Positions 6,081 through 6,207 of a stretch of 6,207 nt of DNA are shown here, one piece after another. The stretch lies in assembly GCA_002394725.1 (NCBI GenBank), contig DGUQ01000131.1, positions 1 to 6,207 on the forward strand, in the 5' to 3' direction. Made by a program: the position numbers and the translations under genes. The stretch comes from Ruminococcaceae bacterium UBA4306. Its GTDB lineage: Bacteria; Bacillota; Clostridia; Oscillospirales; Acutalibacteraceae. Numbering within the stretch: position 1 is the first letter of the stretch; the number at the start of each line of letters is the position of its first letter. The notes under the pieces are model-generated. The model had not been told where the DNA came from, did not search any database, and saw only the letters and a program-made list of their open reading frames with translations.

Positions 6081-6110
6081 AAAAAAGTAGGGGAGGGGCT
6101 TGCTCCTCCC
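6081..6110 (-). terminator. Hairpin with T-tract on the minus strand, possible terminator for a convergent gene
   Basis: GGGAGGGG-CTTG-CTCCTCCC (6091-6110) forms an 8-bp stem with one G-T pair on the plus strand. On that strand no T run follows, so it is a poor terminator for ftsK. Read on the minus strand, the stem is followed after four bases by TTTTTT (plus positions 6081-6086), which could end a transcript entering from the right; the wobble pair becomes an A-C mismatch in that strand. No minus-strand gene is visible inside the window. Confidence 0.35.
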
Positions 6111-6207
6111 GTGGTAGTACGTCAAGGAAAGAATAACTTATATTTTAGGAGAAGAGCATTTTGTTTCTCTCTATATGATATTGAACGGAAATGTTTCGGG
6201 AGGAGCA
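6087..6207. repeat. Probable hairpin-ended repeat after ftsK, right end cut by window
   Basis: TGCTCCTCCC (6101-6110), the right arm of the hairpin, recurs as its exact inverse GGGAGGAGCA (6198-6207) at the last bases of the window. The left end GTAGGGG...CTCCTCCCG (6087-6111) resembles a hairpin end of small clostridial repeats that I recall. The DNA between is AT-rich and has stops in every frame. Alternatively GGGAGGAG is the ribosome site of a gene starting beyond the window. Nothing in 6031-6207 looks coding. Confidence 0.45.

Overview
The window looks like ordinary chromosome from a Gram-positive, clostridial-type bacterium, plausibly the Oscillospiraceae/Ruminococcaceae group. This rests on the TepA, UppP and FtsK/SpoIIIE sequence types, strong Shine-Dalgarno sites, a TTG start, GC-rich coding sequence beside AT-rich promoter DNA, and intergenic hairpin repeats of a kind I associate with gut Firmicutes. 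The taxonomic placement is inference; no rRNA or other marker is present.

Layout. Positions 1-910 (minus strand) hold the first 303 codons of a CNNM/CorC (HlyC-type) membrane protein, which runs off the left edge. Positions 911-1146 are an AT-rich divergent promoter region with a good sigma-A promoter facing right. Positions 1147-1851 encode TepA, a ClpP-fold serine protease. Positions 1852-2104 have no gene and are mostly a repeat bounded by inverted arrays of a 7-bp unit. Positions 2105-3052 encode UppP (undecaprenyl-diphosphatase). Positions 3053-3267 are a second repeat, made of paired hairpins with what looks like a small nested insertion. Positions 3268-6030 encode a complete FtsK/SpoIIIE DNA translocase starting at TTG. 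Positions 6031-6207 contain no gene; they hold a GC-rich hairpin and the left part of a probable third hairpin repeat.

How the genes fit together. The three rightward genes have cell-envelope or division roles: quality control at the membrane (TepA, inferred), recycling of the lipid carrier for peptidoglycan (UppP), and chromosome translocation through the septum (FtsK/SpoIIIE). As I recall, tepA lies just upstream of spoIIIE in Bacillus subtilis with only a short gene between, so tepA-uppP-ftsK looks like a variant of a conserved neighbourhood. The 253-bp and 215-bp gaps are each occupied by a repeat, so the genes may not form one tight operon.

I found no novel enzymatic or defence system. 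The most unusual content is the mobile-looking non-coding DNA that fills both gaps between the rightward genes and follows ftsK.
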